Assembly (NCBI RefSeq): GCF_014529945.1
Contig: NZ_JACVFB010000002.1
Coordinates: 186,001 to 250,000 of the forward strand
Length of the DNA: 64,000 bases
Direction of reading: 5' to 3'
Source of the DNA: Chitinophaga varians
GTDB lineage: Bacteria > Bacteroidota > Bacteroidia > Chitinophagales > Chitinophagaceae
Part shown: positions 37,111 through 47,292 of the stretch, one piece after another
Numbering within the stretch: the first letter of the stretch is position 1
How the letters are laid out: each line of letters begins with the position of its first letter
Position numbers and translations under genes: made by a program
The notes under the pieces: model-generated
What the model was told of the DNA's origin: nothing
Seen by the model: only the letters and a program-made list of their open reading frames with translations
Database searches by the model: none

Positions 37111-37941
37111 TTACATGCGTTTATAGCTGGCCGGTGTGCTGAACGGGAAGGTCAGCGGTACGTCAAAATCATAGCGGGTAAAGTCCAGTGCTACTTTGGT
37201 CACACTTTTCTCTTCCACAAAAATACGGCGCACGGTCGGGAATTTCCGGTTGGCCACACGGGCATAGTCGCCATAGGTCAGTTCACAGGAACGTTTGTTG
37301 GCAGCGGTACTATCAGCATCCATTACTTTGCTCTGCTGGAGACTGTAATCATCTGAAAATACGTTGAACAGGCTCACAAAGCGGGCATTCTGACAGCTAA
37401 AAGAGATGACGGACGGTGTTTTAACGAGACCATAAACAGAGTCTGTCAGGTATACGGGATTACCGATGAGCAGGTCTTGTAAGGTTTTGAAGTCGAACGG
37501 CACGCCCAGCAATTCTTCGGCGTCAGCCATCCGTTTGAGGAACAGCTGTTTCTCTATTCTATTGTAAAGTTTGAGACTATCGGGGGTGATCACGGCACGC
37601 ATCACTTCATCGATGATAGGAGCGCTGACAGATATCCAGATGATGCTGTCTTTTTTCATGCGGATGGTGGCCGTGAGATTGTTATGGCTTTTGCTATCTG
37701 TTTCAATAGCCAGTTTCATTCTGCCGGAGAAGGTGTTAAAGTCGATGTTATTACTGCGGATACCTTTCAGCATATTACTAATGAAGGCGTTCCGTTCTTC
37801 TGCGGAAGTGGTGTCCCGATGGGCAGCCACCCTGCTGGTGTCTGTGGCCGGAAACGTATTGCGTGACAGTTTTTTCGGGTGACGGCAGGCGGTAAAGGCC
37901 AGACCGGCTATTCCTATTAATAACAGTAGTGTTTTTTTCAT
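37111..37941 (-). CDS. DUF4292 family lipoprotein
   Basis: Predicted outer-membrane lipoprotein of 276 residues. Starting at 37941 gives MKKTLLLLIGIAGLAFTAC, a lipoprotein signal with Cys19; the longer frame to 38046 would bury this signal behind 35 residues. The mature part is a mainly beta protein (TFSGRMKLAIETDSKSHNNL, IWISVSAPIIDEVMRAVITPD) typical of DUF4292, which resembles LolB-like folds. In Bacteroidota the order dut, TPR protein, DUF4292, EnvC is common, suggesting an envelope task. Function unknown. Confidence 0.87.
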   Translation of the reverse strand: MKKTLLLLIGIAGLAFTACRHPKKLSRNTFPATDTSRVAAHRDTTSAEERNAFISNMLKGIRSNNIDFNTFSGRMKLAIETDSKSHNNLTATIRMKKDSIIWISVSAPIIDEVMRAVITPDSLKLYNRIEKQLFLKRMADAEELLGVPFDFKTLQDLLIGNPVYLTDSVYGLVKTPSVISFSCQNARFVSLFNVFSDDYSLQQSKVMDADSTAANKRSCELTYGDYARVANRKFPTVRRIFVEEKSVTKVALDFTRYDFDVPLTFPFSTPASYKRM

Positions 37942-38008
37942 GCAGCTATAAGCTTTTAGCGGTATCAGCGCTACCAGGGTGGTGTTAACGGGCATTCCCG
38001 GCTGAAGG

Positions 38009-39742
38009 CTATTGAATATATTTTTTTTCAGCGATCTTACGGACAAGGCCTACAGAGGTAGCCCCTTTGTCTTTGGCCTTCTGCCAGTATTCCACCGCTT
38101 TTGTGACATCTTTCAGGTTAAACAGTATATCCCCGTAATGCTCGAGCACATTTGGATTCTGCTGTGCTTCGGGAAATTGCAGGGCTTTCTCTATCCAGTG
38201 CCTGGCATCCTCAAACTTGTCTTGCCGGAACAGGATCCAGGCGTAGGTGTCCATGTAGGTCGGACTTTCCGGTTCCAGGTCCAGCGACCGTTTAGACATT
38301 TCCGCGGCATGCTCCAGGTTTTCACCGCGTAGTGACAGGTAGTAACTGTAATTATTGAGTACCAGCGCGTCGTCGGGCCGCAGCAGGAGCGCCTTTTCAT
38401 AGCTGCTGTCAGACTGCTGATGCTGTCCGGTAGCATGATAGGCATCTCCAAGCAACGACTGTACGTCGGCCATAAATTTCTTTTCTCCGTTGCCTATTTC
38501 CAGTGCTTTGTTGAGTGCACCGATGGCTGCGGGATATTGCTGTAACAGGAAGCTGGCCACTCCTTTGAAGTAGTAGCCCATGAATTCTTTCGGGAATTTG
38601 TCTGTTACGGTGTTGCTGAGTGCCAGCAATGCGTTCGGATCTTCCTTGCGGGAATAGATCCACATCAGCTGGTACCATACGGAAAAGCGGCTGGAGTCGA
38701 GGCTCAGCGCTTTGGCATAATTCTGTTGGGCGCTGTCCAGCATATCCGCCTGTGAGTACATATCTCCTCTCAGGGCGTATGCCTTGGCTTCCCTGGGATG
38801 TGCATTTACAATCAGGGAAGTAAGCTCCAGGCCTTCTTCCTCTTTGGTAGAATCCAACTGCATCATCTGCAGGTAAGGATATACGTACGCTACTTTTTCA
38901 TCGATGCTGTAAGTGGGATTGGCGAAGGCACGGGTCAGGAAAGCCCAGTAGCCGGCCTTGTCATTACGCTTCTTTGCGTAGGTAGCGAGGCCCAGCAATG
39001 CTCTGGCATTGTCCGGGTCTTTACGCAGCACATCGTTATAGATAGCGGTAGCTTCTGCCGTGCGATCGTTGGCATCATACACTTCTGCCAGCAGGAAATA
39101 ATAGCGCAGTTCCAGCGGATTGGTGTCGATGAGTTTACGGATCTCGGCAGCTGCCGCATCCACCTGGCTCATTTTAAGCAACAACCGTTGTTTTTGGTAG
39201 ATGACTTCCTCTACTACGCCTGTCTTTTTCTCCAGCTGACTAAATACAGCCAGTGCAGATGCCGGTTTGTTAGCTTTGGCGAGGAACATGGCCTTGTTGT
39301 ACAAGTAGTCCTCGCTTTCAGGGTAACGGGCTGTCAGTTTCTCAAAAACAGCAGCAGCGCTGTCAAATTGTTCGTTGATGGCAAAAGCGTCCGCCAGGGT
39401 GATCTGGAACCAGTGGTTCTCCGGGTCCATGCTGGCAGCGCGGCGGGCAAAGCCCAGCGCGTAGCCCGGGTTCTGCACTTCCATGAACAGGCGGGCCAGT
39501 TCATAATAAGCAGTGGGATTATTCTTGTTTAACCGCAGGTAGTCGGAGTACTGGGTGATGGCAGTACGAAAATCACCCAGCATCTTGGATCGCTGGGCTG
39601 CAAAGAAAAGGCTGTCGGCCCGCTGTTCCAGCACAGCAGGGTCTTTGATCACGGCCTGATGGCGCAGCGTTTTCTTAGGCCCGCTGCACGCGCCTGTGAT
39701 CAATATACCAGCAACACCTATAACGGTTAAGAATACACGCAT
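38009..39742 (-). CDS. Tetratricopeptide-repeat lipoprotein
   Basis: Lipoprotein of 577 residues with signal MRVFLTVIGVAGILITGAC (lipobox ITGAC, Cys19) and about a dozen TPR helical pairs throughout (for example NPTAYYELARLFMEVQNPGYALGFARRAASMDPEN and VWYQLMWIYSRKEDPNALL read as partial units). TPR solenoids mediate protein-protein contacts; here probably at the inner face of the outer membrane. It starts three bases after the dut stop and leads into DUF4292, so it is part of one operon. Confidence 0.88.
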   Translation of the reverse strand: MRVFLTVIGVAGILITGACSGPKKTLRHQAVIKDPAVLEQRADSLFFAAQRSKMLGDFRTAITQYSDYLRLNKNNPTAYYELARLFMEVQNPGYALGFARRAASMDPENHWFQITLADAFAINEQFDSAAAVFEKLTARYPESEDYLYNKAMFLAKANKPASALAVFSQLEKKTGVVEEVIYQKQRLLLKMSQVDAAAAEIRKLIDTNPLELRYYFLLAEVYDANDRTAEATAIYNDVLRKDPDNARALLGLATYAKKRNDKAGYWAFLTRAFANPTYSIDEKVAYVYPYLQMMQLDSTKEEEGLELTSLIVNAHPREAKAYALRGDMYSQADMLDSAQQNYAKALSLDSSRFSVWYQLMWIYSRKEDPNALLALSNTVTDKFPKEFMGYYFKGVASFLLQQYPAAIGALNKALEIGNGEKKFMADVQSLLGDAYHATGQHQQSDSSYEKALLLRPDDALVLNNYSYYLSLRGENLEHAAEMSKRSLDLEPESPTYMDTYAWILFRQDKFEDARHWIEKALQFPEAQQNPNVLEHYGDILFNLKDVTKAVEYWQKAKDKGATSVGLVRKIAEKKYIQ

Positions 39743-39745
39743 CTA

Positions 39746-40189
39746 TCAGGATTTACCGGTATGACCGAAGCCACCTTCACCGCGAACGGTTTCGTTCAGC
39801 ACTTCCACAGGCTGCATAACGGCCTGCACATAGGGAGCGATGATCATTTGGGCTACACGATCTCCGGGTTGTATCGTTTGTGGTTCGTTGGACAGGTTGA
39901 TCATAATTACTTTGATCTCTCCTCTGTAATCCGCGTCAATAGTACCAGGCGAATTAGGTATGGTCAGGCCCTGTTTAAAAGCCAGGCCGCTGCGCGGACG
40001 AATCTGCGCTTCGTACCCAACCGGCAGTTCCATAAACAGACCTGTTGGTACTAATACCCTTTCCAATGGCTGGAGCGTCAACGCCGTCTCCAGGTGCGCA
40101 CGCAGGTCCATACCTGCAGCTTGGTCCGTTGCATAAGACGGCAATTCATTGTCCGACTTATTGATGATTTTCACAATTATATCAGCCAT
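39746..40189 (-). CDS. dut: Deoxyuridine 5'-triphosphate nucleotidohydrolase
   Basis: Hydrolyses dUTP to dUMP and pyrophosphate, keeping uracil out of DNA and supplying dTMP synthesis. The protein has 147 residues, a homotrimer in this family. All conserved motifs are present: [25 protein letters not shown] (catalytic Asp), RVAQMI and the C-terminal [10 protein letters not shown] arm. It heads a minus-strand unit with the TPR and DUF4292 lipoproteins and the EnvC-like pair. Confidence 0.97.
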   Translation of the reverse strand: MADIIVKIINKSDNELPSYATDQAAGMDLRAHLETALTLQPLERVLVPTGLFMELPVGYEAQIRPRSGLAFKQGLTIPNSPGTIDADYRGEIKVIMINLSNEPQTIQPGDRVAQMIIAPYVQAVMQPVEVLNETVRGEGGFGHTGKS

Positions 40190-40193
40190 TAAG

Positions 40194-40201
40194 CAAAGAT
40201 A
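40194..40201 (-). promoter_or_regulatory. -7 box four bases before the dut ATG
   Basis: TATCTTTG on the minus strand, four bases (CTTA), then ATG. It lies in the 20-base gap after ispF, so dut probably has its own leaderless transcript. Confidence 0.5.
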
Positions 40202-40209
40202 AATTATTA

Positions 40210-40698
40210 TTATTTAGCGATTTTCTCCAATAACACAACTGCATGGGCAGTCACTCCTTCCTCCCGTCCCACAAAGCCCAGCTTTTCCGTTGTGGTGGCC
40301 TTCACAGACACATCTTCCAGCCCTATACGCAGTATTTCCGCAATAACCGCCTGCATCTCCGGTACATAAGGCTTGATTTTAGGGGCCTGCAGACACAGGG
40401 TGCTGTCCACATTCACCACACCGTAGCCTTTTTCACCGATCAACTGCGCGCAACGGGCCAGCAGTATCTTACTGTCAATATTTTTGTAGGTATTGTCCGT
40501 ATCCGGGAAATGTACGCCGATATCACCCAGCGACAACGCCCCCAGCATGGCATCACAGATGGCATGCAACAGCACATCTGCATCACTGTGCCCCAATGCA
40601 CCCTTGTGGTGCGGCACTTTCACACCGCCCAGCCAGAAATCCCGGCCTTCTACCAGCTGATGAAAATCTACTCCCAGACCAATACGTATACTACTCAT
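40210..40698 (-). CDS. ispF: 2-C-methyl-D-erythritol 2,4-cyclodiphosphate synthase
   Basis: Fifth enzyme of the MEP isoprenoid pathway; forms the cyclodiphosphate and releases CMP. The protein has 162 residues and is a trimer with zinc in the family. Zinc ligands are Asp11 and His13 (GVDFHQL) and His45 ([11 protein letters not shown]). The C-terminal TATTEKLGF-like segment ([16 protein letters not shown]) is present. It is followed 20 bases later by dut; no ispD is adjacent. Confidence 0.97.
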   Translation of the reverse strand: MSSIRIGLGVDFHQLVEGRDFWLGGVKVPHHKGALGHSDADVLLHAICDAMLGALSLGDIGVHFPDTDNTYKNIDSKILLARCAQLIGEKGYGVVNVDSTLCLQAPKIKPYVPEMQAVIAEILRIGLEDVSVKATTTEKLGFVGREEGVTAHAVVLLEKIAK

Positions 40699-40751
40699 AG
40701 CTTATATTTTAAAACATTTATGCCAATCCGCAAGGTAAGGCTTTAAATATA

Positions 40752-40778
40752 AAAATCCCCCCGCTAAAAAACGGAGGG
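40752..40778 (-). terminator. Terminator of porV
   Basis: On the minus strand CCCTCCG-TTTTTTAG-CGGGGGG (one T:G wobble), followed by ATTTTTAT. It lies 54 bases past the porV stop. Confidence 0.65.
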
Positions 40779-40831
40779 ACAGAATATATTTTGGAATTTT
40801 ATTATTTAGCTATTTTTCAGATATCAGCCTG

Positions 40832-42007
40832 TTACCAGCCGGTCCTGCTGTCTTCATTGCGGGCGCCCAGATCGAATGTCAGCGTGAAGCGCAGGGTATT
40901 GGACAGCGGGTTACGCTGTATACCGGAACCAGAAGGCACGAGGTAAGAAAAGTTCAACCCGAAAATATCATACTTAATACCGACCCCGGCAGTAACATAT
41001 TTACGGTTGCCTTTTAATTTGTTTTCGTTGAAATACCCCGCTCTTACGGCAAACATATGGTTGTACCAGTATTCTGCGCCAACAGAATACATCAGTTCCT
41101 GTAATTCTTCTTTAAGGCCTCCCGGTGCGTCACCGAAAGAGCTGAACATGCCCTGCAGTACACCCTTTTCTTTGTAAGCGCCGGTGGAATCCGGCGTGGG
41201 TACCAGCAATTTGTTGATATCAAGGGCGAAAGTCAGCTGATTGGTTTCGTCCAGCGCCAGCGTATAGGCGGCACCGAGCCCCAGATTGGTGGGCAGAAAG
41301 TCTTTGTTCTGCGCGGAACTGGTATACGAAATTTTAGTACCGATATTGGAGATAGACGCGCCCAGGCTTAAGCGGTTGGTCAGGCCATCGTCTTTTTCAT
41401 ACTCTTTGGTATAAAAGGCGGAAAGGTCCGCTGCAAAAGCTTTCGCTGCACGGATGGTCGCGCTGCCGTTGGATTGGCCGCCGGCAAGGTTGGAATAGAT
41501 ATACCGCCCGGTTAATCCCATGGAGAAATTATCAGACAGCTTGCGGGCATAACCTGCGTCCAGCGCAAATTCACGCGGCCGGAAATCACCCAGGTCCTGA
41601 TTGGTAACATCCCTGAAATTGATAGACCCTAAGGAAAAATAACGGAGCGATGCAGAAATAGCCTGATATTCATCCAGCTTCGTATATCCGCTGACGGTCG
41701 CCAGGAATACGTCATTCACCAGTTCCTTCAGCCACGGCGTATACGTCACCGCCACACCGGACTTGGACTCTGCAAATGGCAGTTTGGACAAGTTCCAGTA
41801 AATGGAAGATGCATCAGGAGAAATGGCTAAACCTACATCTCCCATGGCACCACTTCTGGCGTCCGGAGTGATGCGGAGAAAAGGCACCGCAGTATTAATA
41901 GTATTGGTACGGCCATCAATCTGATCTGTATTAATCTGGGCTGAGGTTTCAAAACTGCTGAAAGTACCGTATATGAACACAAGGCTCAAAGCTACCTTTC
42001 GGATCAT
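40832..42007 (-). CDS. porV: Type IX secretion outer-membrane protein PorV (LptO)
   Basis: Outer-membrane barrel of 391 residues that shuttles T9SS cargo from the translocon to the PorU sortase. It carries a signal sequence (IRKVALSLVFIYGTFSSFETSA), then the PorV signature FLRITPDARSGAMGDVGLAISPDASSIYWNLSKL (read as two parts, about 44-77), and a beta-barrel C-terminus. It is directly downstream of porU (108-base gap) on the same strand. The adjacency porU-porV next to gldJ matches the order I recall in Flavobacterium johnsoniae. Confidence 0.95.
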   Translation of the reverse strand: MIRKVALSLVFIYGTFSSFETSAQINTDQIDGRTNTINTAVPFLRITPDARSGAMGDVGLAISPDASSIYWNLSKLPFAESKSGVAVTYTPWLKELVNDVFLATVSGYTKLDEYQAISASLRYFSLGSINFRDVTNQDLGDFRPREFALDAGYARKLSDNFSMGLTGRYIYSNLAGGQSNGSATIRAAKAFAADLSAFYTKEYEKDDGLTNRLSLGASISNIGTKISYTSSAQNKDFLPTNLGLGAAYTLALDETNQLTFALDINKLLVPTPDSTGAYKEKGVLQGMFSSFGDAPGGLKEELQELMYSVGAEYWYNHMFAVRAGYFNENKLKGNRKYVTAGVGIKYDIFGLNFSYLVPSGSGIQRNPLSNTLRFTLTFDLGARNEDSRTGW

Positions 42008-42115
42008 GCAACGTTCGTATTTTGATAGGGTGTAAAAATAAGCTTAATTATTAATATTAAAATGAAACGGGGGTTGATAAAGGGATCATGTCAAGTCTGC
42101 TCTCCCATGCATAGG

Positions 42116-45100
42116 TCAAAATAATACCATTTTTCCACCCAAAGCCCTGGTTTGACCATTACTGCCTATAATCAGCCGGTAGATATAAATTCCGGCGGGT
42201 AACCTTGCTCCTGAATCACCTCTACCGTCCCAGGGGATTCCATCAAAACGACTGGTACCTGAAAATATTGTGTTACGTATTTTCTTTACCAGTTTTCCAT
42301 CTGTGGTAAACACCTGTAAATCCACTTGTAATTGTTGTCCCTGCTGATTATGCAGAAAAGAGAACCTTGTTACGTCGTGAAAAGGATTTGGATAGTTGAC
42401 AACTTCTTCTACTGCCACAGACCCCGGCGCTGCCACTTTAAAAGTAATGGTTTTTACAGTGCTGTTGTTATAGGTGTCCCACGCTTTAATGGTAATACGA
42501 TGTGTCCCTACTGGCAATCCGTTCAACTGAAAACGCACTTGTCCCTCCCGGTAACTGTCCAAAGTTGCTTCAAAATAATCATTTAAAATCAAATATTCTG
42601 AACTATCCAGTATTGCTACCAGACTATGTGCCGGATTACTACCCGATACATTCATCCCACTGCTGTCTGCCAGATCGATCATCAACAATGGAGAGGGTCC
42701 GGTCATATCTCCGTTGGTAAAAGCCTTGCTGTCGAGCCATACTTTCACATCAGGTCCCGTAACATCTGCCGGTGCGCCGGGCAACAAACCTCCTGCAAAA
42801 AATCCATCAAAGTAACCACCACCGTCTGCAGTGGCATTACTGGTGTAATAACTGATCTTCCCTTTCCCTTTACCCTGCAGTAAGTCCGCAGGAACAGTAA
42901 AGGCAACGGTAAACTCGCCCCTGCTCACGGTCTGCGTGCCTTTAAACAATATATTTTCCTGTACCTGAAAATCTGCCGGCTGGCTACGCGGATCGTTGCC
43001 CCGTGTGCGATGGGTGACCGGTTGATCATAGATCACGGTAGTCAGCGTGCCGTTATAATCCCGCAGCACATTACCCTGCGCATCAGCAATATGTCCTTTT
43101 ACGATACAATGCTGTAGCCCTTTCAGGGTATCCGTTTCCGTTGTTACCTGATGGCCATTGATACTATCTGTTATCACCTGCCATTGGGGAAAAGCCAGGG
43201 TCAGCGAAGGATCTCCCAGCAATTGAAACTTGCGGTTGTTGATCACATCACCGGAAGTGCGGTACGTTTTATTTTTGCCATCCTGTATGGCTGTGCCCAG
43301 GCTCCGCATGGCGCCATCTGCCTGCGGTGTGAAAGCGGCTTCCAGGTAATGACTGTTGATGATGCGATTAGCGTTGGCAAAAACAGCCCGTGTAGTGGTC
43401 ATCAGCGCAATAGCGCCGCTTTGCTGTTGCAACAGTAATTGCGCGCCCAGTGAGTTGATACCCGGATCATCAAATGGCGCAAAATCGCAGGTAGCGGTAA
43501 TTAACAACGGCAACTGCTGCTCGTTTTTCCATTCCTGCACGCTATTCACATCCATTACCGTTTCTTCTGCAAGGCGGTTATTACTACCATGGCCATTGTA
43601 ATTTAACACCAGCGTACCGGTATTGACACTGTTGTTGACGGCTTTGGTCACCTCCGGTGAACGCGCACCGGCACTGGTATTTTCCTGCGGATAAGCATCC
43701 ACATATATTTTACTGATATTAGGTTGATGATTGCTTTTTATGATAGTACTACCCATGATTTCGGCATCTTGCAGATGCAGGTTATCATCTTCATCATCGG
43801 CCAGCAGCGTTACCCGGTTGCGCCAGGGCCCAAATGAGCGGGGTTGCTGATAACGGATAATTTTGTCTACCGCCGTTCTGGCTTCAGCAACGCTGCGTGC
43901 CGGGAGCCGGCCTATCCCGATATCCAGCAAATTGGATATATCCGTTCTCGTGATATCTTCTGCATCATCCAGGAATCCGAAAAAATCGTCTGACACATGG
44001 GAATGTATGGCATCAAGCGAAGCATCACTTTGCCAGGAAGGCACCAGATTAGTATTGTTCTTCACCCGCTGGCGATAATCATAAGAAGCGGTGCCAAATA
44101 ACAGGAGATATTTCGGATGGGCGCCGCGATCGTAGTGCATCTTCACATAGTCGCGGATGGCAGTAGGATCGGGCGTTCCGGAGGCAAATTCATTGAATAC
44201 CTGCGGGGTGGTCACCACGGCTACACGCAGTCCGTCGTGGGAACGGCGCCAGGCTGCCAGACGTGCTGCTTCCGCCAGAAAGGCCTCATGGGCCACGATC
44301 AGCAGATCTGCTCCTGGTTGACCGTGCAGGTCCTGATTGGGCACTGGTTTGTCAGGCACCGGACGCATGACTGCCGCAGTATTAAAGGCAATGAATTCCC
44401 GCAACGGCCCTGCATCTCCCGTAAACATCAGCGTATCTGCCTGTAAAAAGGTGGTCATGGCCAACGGGCGTAGCGGGTCTGTCACCTCCCATACCTGCGT
44501 TTGTGCGGTGGCGTTAGCCAGAAAGTATTGTGTACGGCCGGTGCCGGCCGCGTTACGGAAATCCAATATACCGCTGGCGGGTATCCGTAGCGGGCAGAGG
44601 GCGGTCAGCTCCAGATAGTCCAGCCATCCTTTGGCGTTCAGATCTCCCGGCTGGAACGCTACGTCTACGGTCAGGGCCTCGCCGGTGATGGTAGCGGTAC
44701 CGGAGGCATAGGCGGCGGTGGCGTACGACTCAAAAACGCTGCTGCCGACGGGCAACAGATAAGCGCTGGCGGCGGCCGTCTGGTTCAGGCTTACCTTGAA
44801 ATTACTGCCGGTGGCGCCACGGGCGGCAGCCCGGAAACCGACCGTCACCGGTCCTACCGGTGCTCCGGGCAGCGAAAAGCTGTAAGAACGGTTGTTGCCG
44901 ATGACCTTACCAAATTCCTGTCCCCACCATTGTTTGCCACTGCTGAGGAAGTTAAGGCTGTCCCGTTCATAAAAAGTATGAAAGTCAAACGAGTAGGTTT
45001 TACTACCGGCAGGCTGGTGATTATTATCCTGTACAATACGGGCGCCGTTGTCGCCGATAGTGAGGAAATAGGCAGCCACATCACTATAAAGATGGTATTG

Positions 45101-45514
45101 ATGTACGAACCCGGGTCTCAGCGGGTCCCATTGCCAGCGGTGAGGGCCGGGCGTATAAAAAAGGAGATAGTCGTTGCCATCCAGCTGGCCGTCTCCTCCG
45201 TCCTGCACCCGGAGCGACACCTCCGGCAGGTCGTCATAGCGGGGCTGACTGTTGGGTTCCGGCAGCATCTGGCCGCCGGTGCCGAAAAGCCGGACACTGC
45301 CCGACGACAGTTGCCGGGTATCTACCCCCAGCTGCTGTAACAACGGGAGATCTATTTTATAAATGCCGGGAGCCGCCACTGACAGTTTATACCAGTGGCC
45401 TGATGCCAGAACGCTATGATCTTTATAGGTACGAGGTACGGTCTGTCCTACAGCGCTCCCGCAGTGATATAGAAAAAATAACAGGAGTGCCGGAAAAATA
45501 TTCGAAGGTTTCAT
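42116..45514 (-). CDS. porU: Type IX secretion sortase PorU
   Basis: Surface peptidase that removes the C-terminal signal of T9SS cargo and attaches it to lipopolysaccharide. From ATG 45514 (signal MKPSNIFPALLLFFLYHC) it has 1132 residues; the open frame to 45655 would put 47 unrelated residues before the signal. The central gingipain-like C25 domain shows the catalytic pair: His about 641 in NYNGHGSNN and Cys about 675 in TATCDFAP. The C-terminus (VNYPNPFHDVTRFSF to GIYIYRL) is a FlgD-like/T9SS-type Ig domain. Divergent from gldJ, with 225 bases between. Confidence 0.94.
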   Translation of the reverse strand: MKPSNIFPALLLFFLYHCGSAVGQTVPRTYKDHSVLASGHWYKLSVAAPGIYKIDLPLLQQLGVDTRQLSSGSVRLFGTGGQMLPEPNSQPRYDDLPEVSLRVQDGGDGQLDGNDYLLFYTPGPHRWQWDPLRPGFVHQYHLYSDVAAYFLTIGDNGARIVQDNNHQPAGSKTYSFDFHTFYERDSLNFLSSGKQWWGQEFGKVIGNNRSYSFSLPGAPVGPVTVGFRAAARGATGSNFKVSLNQTAAASAYLLPVGSSVFESYATAAYASGTATITGEALTVDVAFQPGDLNAKGWLDYLELTALCPLRIPASGILDFRNAAGTGRTQYFLANATAQTQVWEVTDPLRPLAMTTFLQADTLMFTGDAGPLREFIAFNTAAVMRPVPDKPVPNQDLHGQPGADLLIVAHEAFLAEAARLAAWRRSHDGLRVAVVTTPQVFNEFASGTPDPTAIRDYVKMHYDRGAHPKYLLLFGTASYDYRQRVKNNTNLVPSWQSDASLDAIHSHVSDDFFGFLDDAEDITRTDISNLLDIGIGRLPARSVAEARTAVDKIIRYQQPRSFGPWRNRVTLLADDEDDNLHLQDAEIMGSTIIKSNHQPNISKIYVDAYPQENTSAGARSPEVTKAVNNSVNTGTLVLNYNGHGSNNRLAEETVMDVNSVQEWKNEQQLPLLITATCDFAPFDDPGINSLGAQLLLQQQSGAIALMTTTRAVFANANRIINSHYLEAAFTPQADGAMRSLGTAIQDGKNKTYRTSGDVINNRKFQLLGDPSLTLAFPQWQVITDSINGHQVTTETDTLKGLQHCIVKGHIADAQGNVLRDYNGTLTTVIYDQPVTHRTRGNDPRSQPADFQVQENILFKGTQTVSRGEFTVAFTVPADLLQGKGKGKISYYTSNATADGGGYFDGFFAGGLLPGAPADVTGPDVKVWLDSKAFTNGDMTGPSPLLMIDLADSSGMNVSGSNPAHSLVAILDSSEYLILNDYFEATLDSYREGQVRFQLNGLPVGTHRITIKAWDTYNNSTVKTITFKVAAPGSVAVEEVVNYPNPFHDVTRFSFLHNQQGQQLQVDLQVFTTDGKLVKKIRNTIFSGTSRFDGIPWDGRGDSGARLPAGIYIYRLIIGSNGQTRALGGKMVLF

Positions 45515-45694
45515 TATCTTGATAGCCCTTTTCCATCCTTCCTGAAGGCCGGTGTAATGTAGAGAAAATATAGGATAAAAATTTGAAATATATCTCTTAA
45601 TTTTCGCTGCTGTCCTGTTCTTGGTTGTTACCGGGGATTGGTCGGGCAAGGGCAAATTACAAATTAATTTTTTTCGCCATAAAATAAAAAAGAT

Positions 45695-45702
45695 TACATT
45701 TG
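45695..45702 (+). promoter_or_regulatory. -7 box of gldJ
   Basis: TACATTTG fits TAnnTTTG, 37 bases before the gldJ ATG. A TTTTCG stretch lies near the -33 position. The porU start lies 181 bases away on the other strand. Confidence 0.5.
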
Positions 45703-45739
45703 CGTTTACTGTAAATATAATCGACTAAAGCTGTATCGC

Positions 45740-47290
45740 ATGCGTAGATTAACCTCTTTATCATTGCTCGTAGGTACCGGCGTAATGCTATCCATGACTG
45801 CCTGTCACAAGGACGGTGGAGGACTTTTCGGCAAAAAGAAAGAAGTTTCCTCTGCTACCGGCTGGAACTATAATGACCAGAAAATGGGTGGTTTCAGTGT
45901 AGCCAAGAATAAAAACCAGCAAACCGGACCAGGTCTGGTGTTTGTACAGGGCGGTACTTTTGCCATGGGTGCCACTGAGCAGGATGTAATGGGCGACTGG
46001 AACAACATTCCACGTCGTATTACAGTATCCTCTTTCTACATCGATGAATCCGAAGTAGCCAACGTACACTATCGCGAATACCTGTTCTGGCTCGCCCGTG
46101 TTTATGGAGAGTCTTTCCCCGACGTATACCGTAACGCATTGCCGGACACCCTGGTATGGCGTAGTGAACTGGCCTATAACGAGCCCCTGGTGGAATACTA
46201 CTTCCGTCACCCGGCCTATAACGACTATCCGGTGGTGGGTGTTACCTGGAAACAGGCGACCGACTATTGTAAATGGCGTTCCAACCGTGTCAACGAAAAA
46301 CTGCTGATGGACAAAGGCCTGCTTTCCAAAGCAGATGTCACCAACCAGTCAGACGACAATACATTTGATACCAAAGCCTACAGCGCCGGCCTGTATGAAG
46401 GTACTCCGGGCAAAATGTCCAAGTCTACCAAAGACCAGTTCAAAAATGCAGACGGTACGCCACGTACCGCCCAGTTTGAAGATGGTATCATGCTGCCGAA
46501 CTACCGCCTGCCTACAGAAGCAGAATGGGAATACGCTGCACTGGGTTACATCGGCCAGAACCCTGGTCCTTCCAAAAAAGAAGGCAAACACGGGGAAGAG
46601 CTGATCATGAACAAACAGGTGTACTCCTGGGGCACCAACACCAGCGGTCTGCGTGATATCCGCCGCGGTACCATGCAGGGCCAGTTCCTGGCCAACTTCA
46701 AGCGTGGTTCCGGTGATAACATGGGTGTGGCCGGTGGTTTGAACGACCGCGCCTCCATCCCTGGCCCTACCCGCTCCTTCTATCCTAACACTTTCGGCAT
46801 CTACAATATGTCCGGCAACGTGTCTGAATGGGTACTGGACGTGTACAGACCACTCAACCCGATTGATGGTGAAGACTTCAACTACTTCCGTGGTAACAAA
46901 TTCCAGACTGTTTATCAGAACGAAAACAAAGAGTTCGAAAAAGACAGCCTGGGTCACCTGAAAATGCGTGACGTAACCGACGAAGAAAGTGCCAACCGTC
47001 TCAACTATCAGAAAGGTGACGTTATCAATTACCTCGATGGTGACTCCCTCTCTCAGGTGGAATATGGTTACGGTGTAACGACCCTGATCAACGACAAATC
47101 ACACGTGGTGAAAGGTGGTAGCTGGAACGACCGTGCTTACTGGCTCTCTCCCGGTACACGCCGTTACATGCAGGAAAACATGGCCACCAACACGGTAGGT
47201 TTCCGTTGCGCAATGGACCGTGTGGGCAGCCCTGAGGGTAACAAGTTCAAAACAGGTAACCTGTTCAAAAAACAAAGACAGAAACGGTAG
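45740..47290 (+). CDS. gldJ: Gliding motility/T9SS lipoprotein GldJ
   Basis: Lipoprotein of 516 residues needed for gliding and T9SS stability in relatives. The signal ends in MTAC (Cys22). The body is an FGE-sulfatase-like domain (YRLPTEAEWEYAALG, then GLYNMSGNVSEWV-type motif as IYNMSGNVSEWVLDVYRP, then VVKGGSWNDRAYWLSPGTRR, GFRCAM). GldJ rather than the paralog GldK is favoured by the early ATGWNYNDQKMGGF, QDVMGDWNN and ALPDTLVWRSELAYNE segments and by the porU-porV neighbours. No gldKLMN genes follow. It is convergent with bcp across a long palindrome. Confidence 0.87.
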   Translation: MRRLTSLSLLVGTGVMLSMTACHKDGGGLFGKKKEVSSATGWNYNDQKMGGFSVAKNKNQQTGPGLVFVQGGTFAMGATEQDVMGDWNNIPRRITVSSFYIDESEVANVHYREYLFWLARVYGESFPDVYRNALPDTLVWRSELAYNEPLVEYYFRHPAYNDYPVVGVTWKQATDYCKWRSNRVNEKLLMDKGLLSKADVTNQSDDNTFDTKAYSAGLYEGTPGKMSKSTKDQFKNADGTPRTAQFEDGIMLPNYRLPTEAEWEYAALGYIGQNPGPSKKEGKHGEELIMNKQVYSWGTNTSGLRDIRRGTMQGQFLANFKRGSGDNMGVAGGLNDRASIPGPTRSFYPNTFGIYNMSGNVSEWVLDVYRPLNPIDGEDFNYFRGNKFQTVYQNENKEFEKDSLGHLKMRDVTDEESANRLNYQKGDVINYLDGDSLSQVEYGYGVTTLINDKSHVVKGGSWNDRAYWLSPGTRRYMQENMATNTVGFRCAMDRVGSPEGNKFKTGNLFKKQRQKR

Positions 47291-47292
47291 TT

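Noticed and set aside
45740..47290. Annotation as GldK instead of GldJ
   Set aside because: The N-terminal ATGWNYNDQKMGGF and the ALPDTLVWR segment match GldJ as I remember it, and no gldL, gldM or gldN follow.
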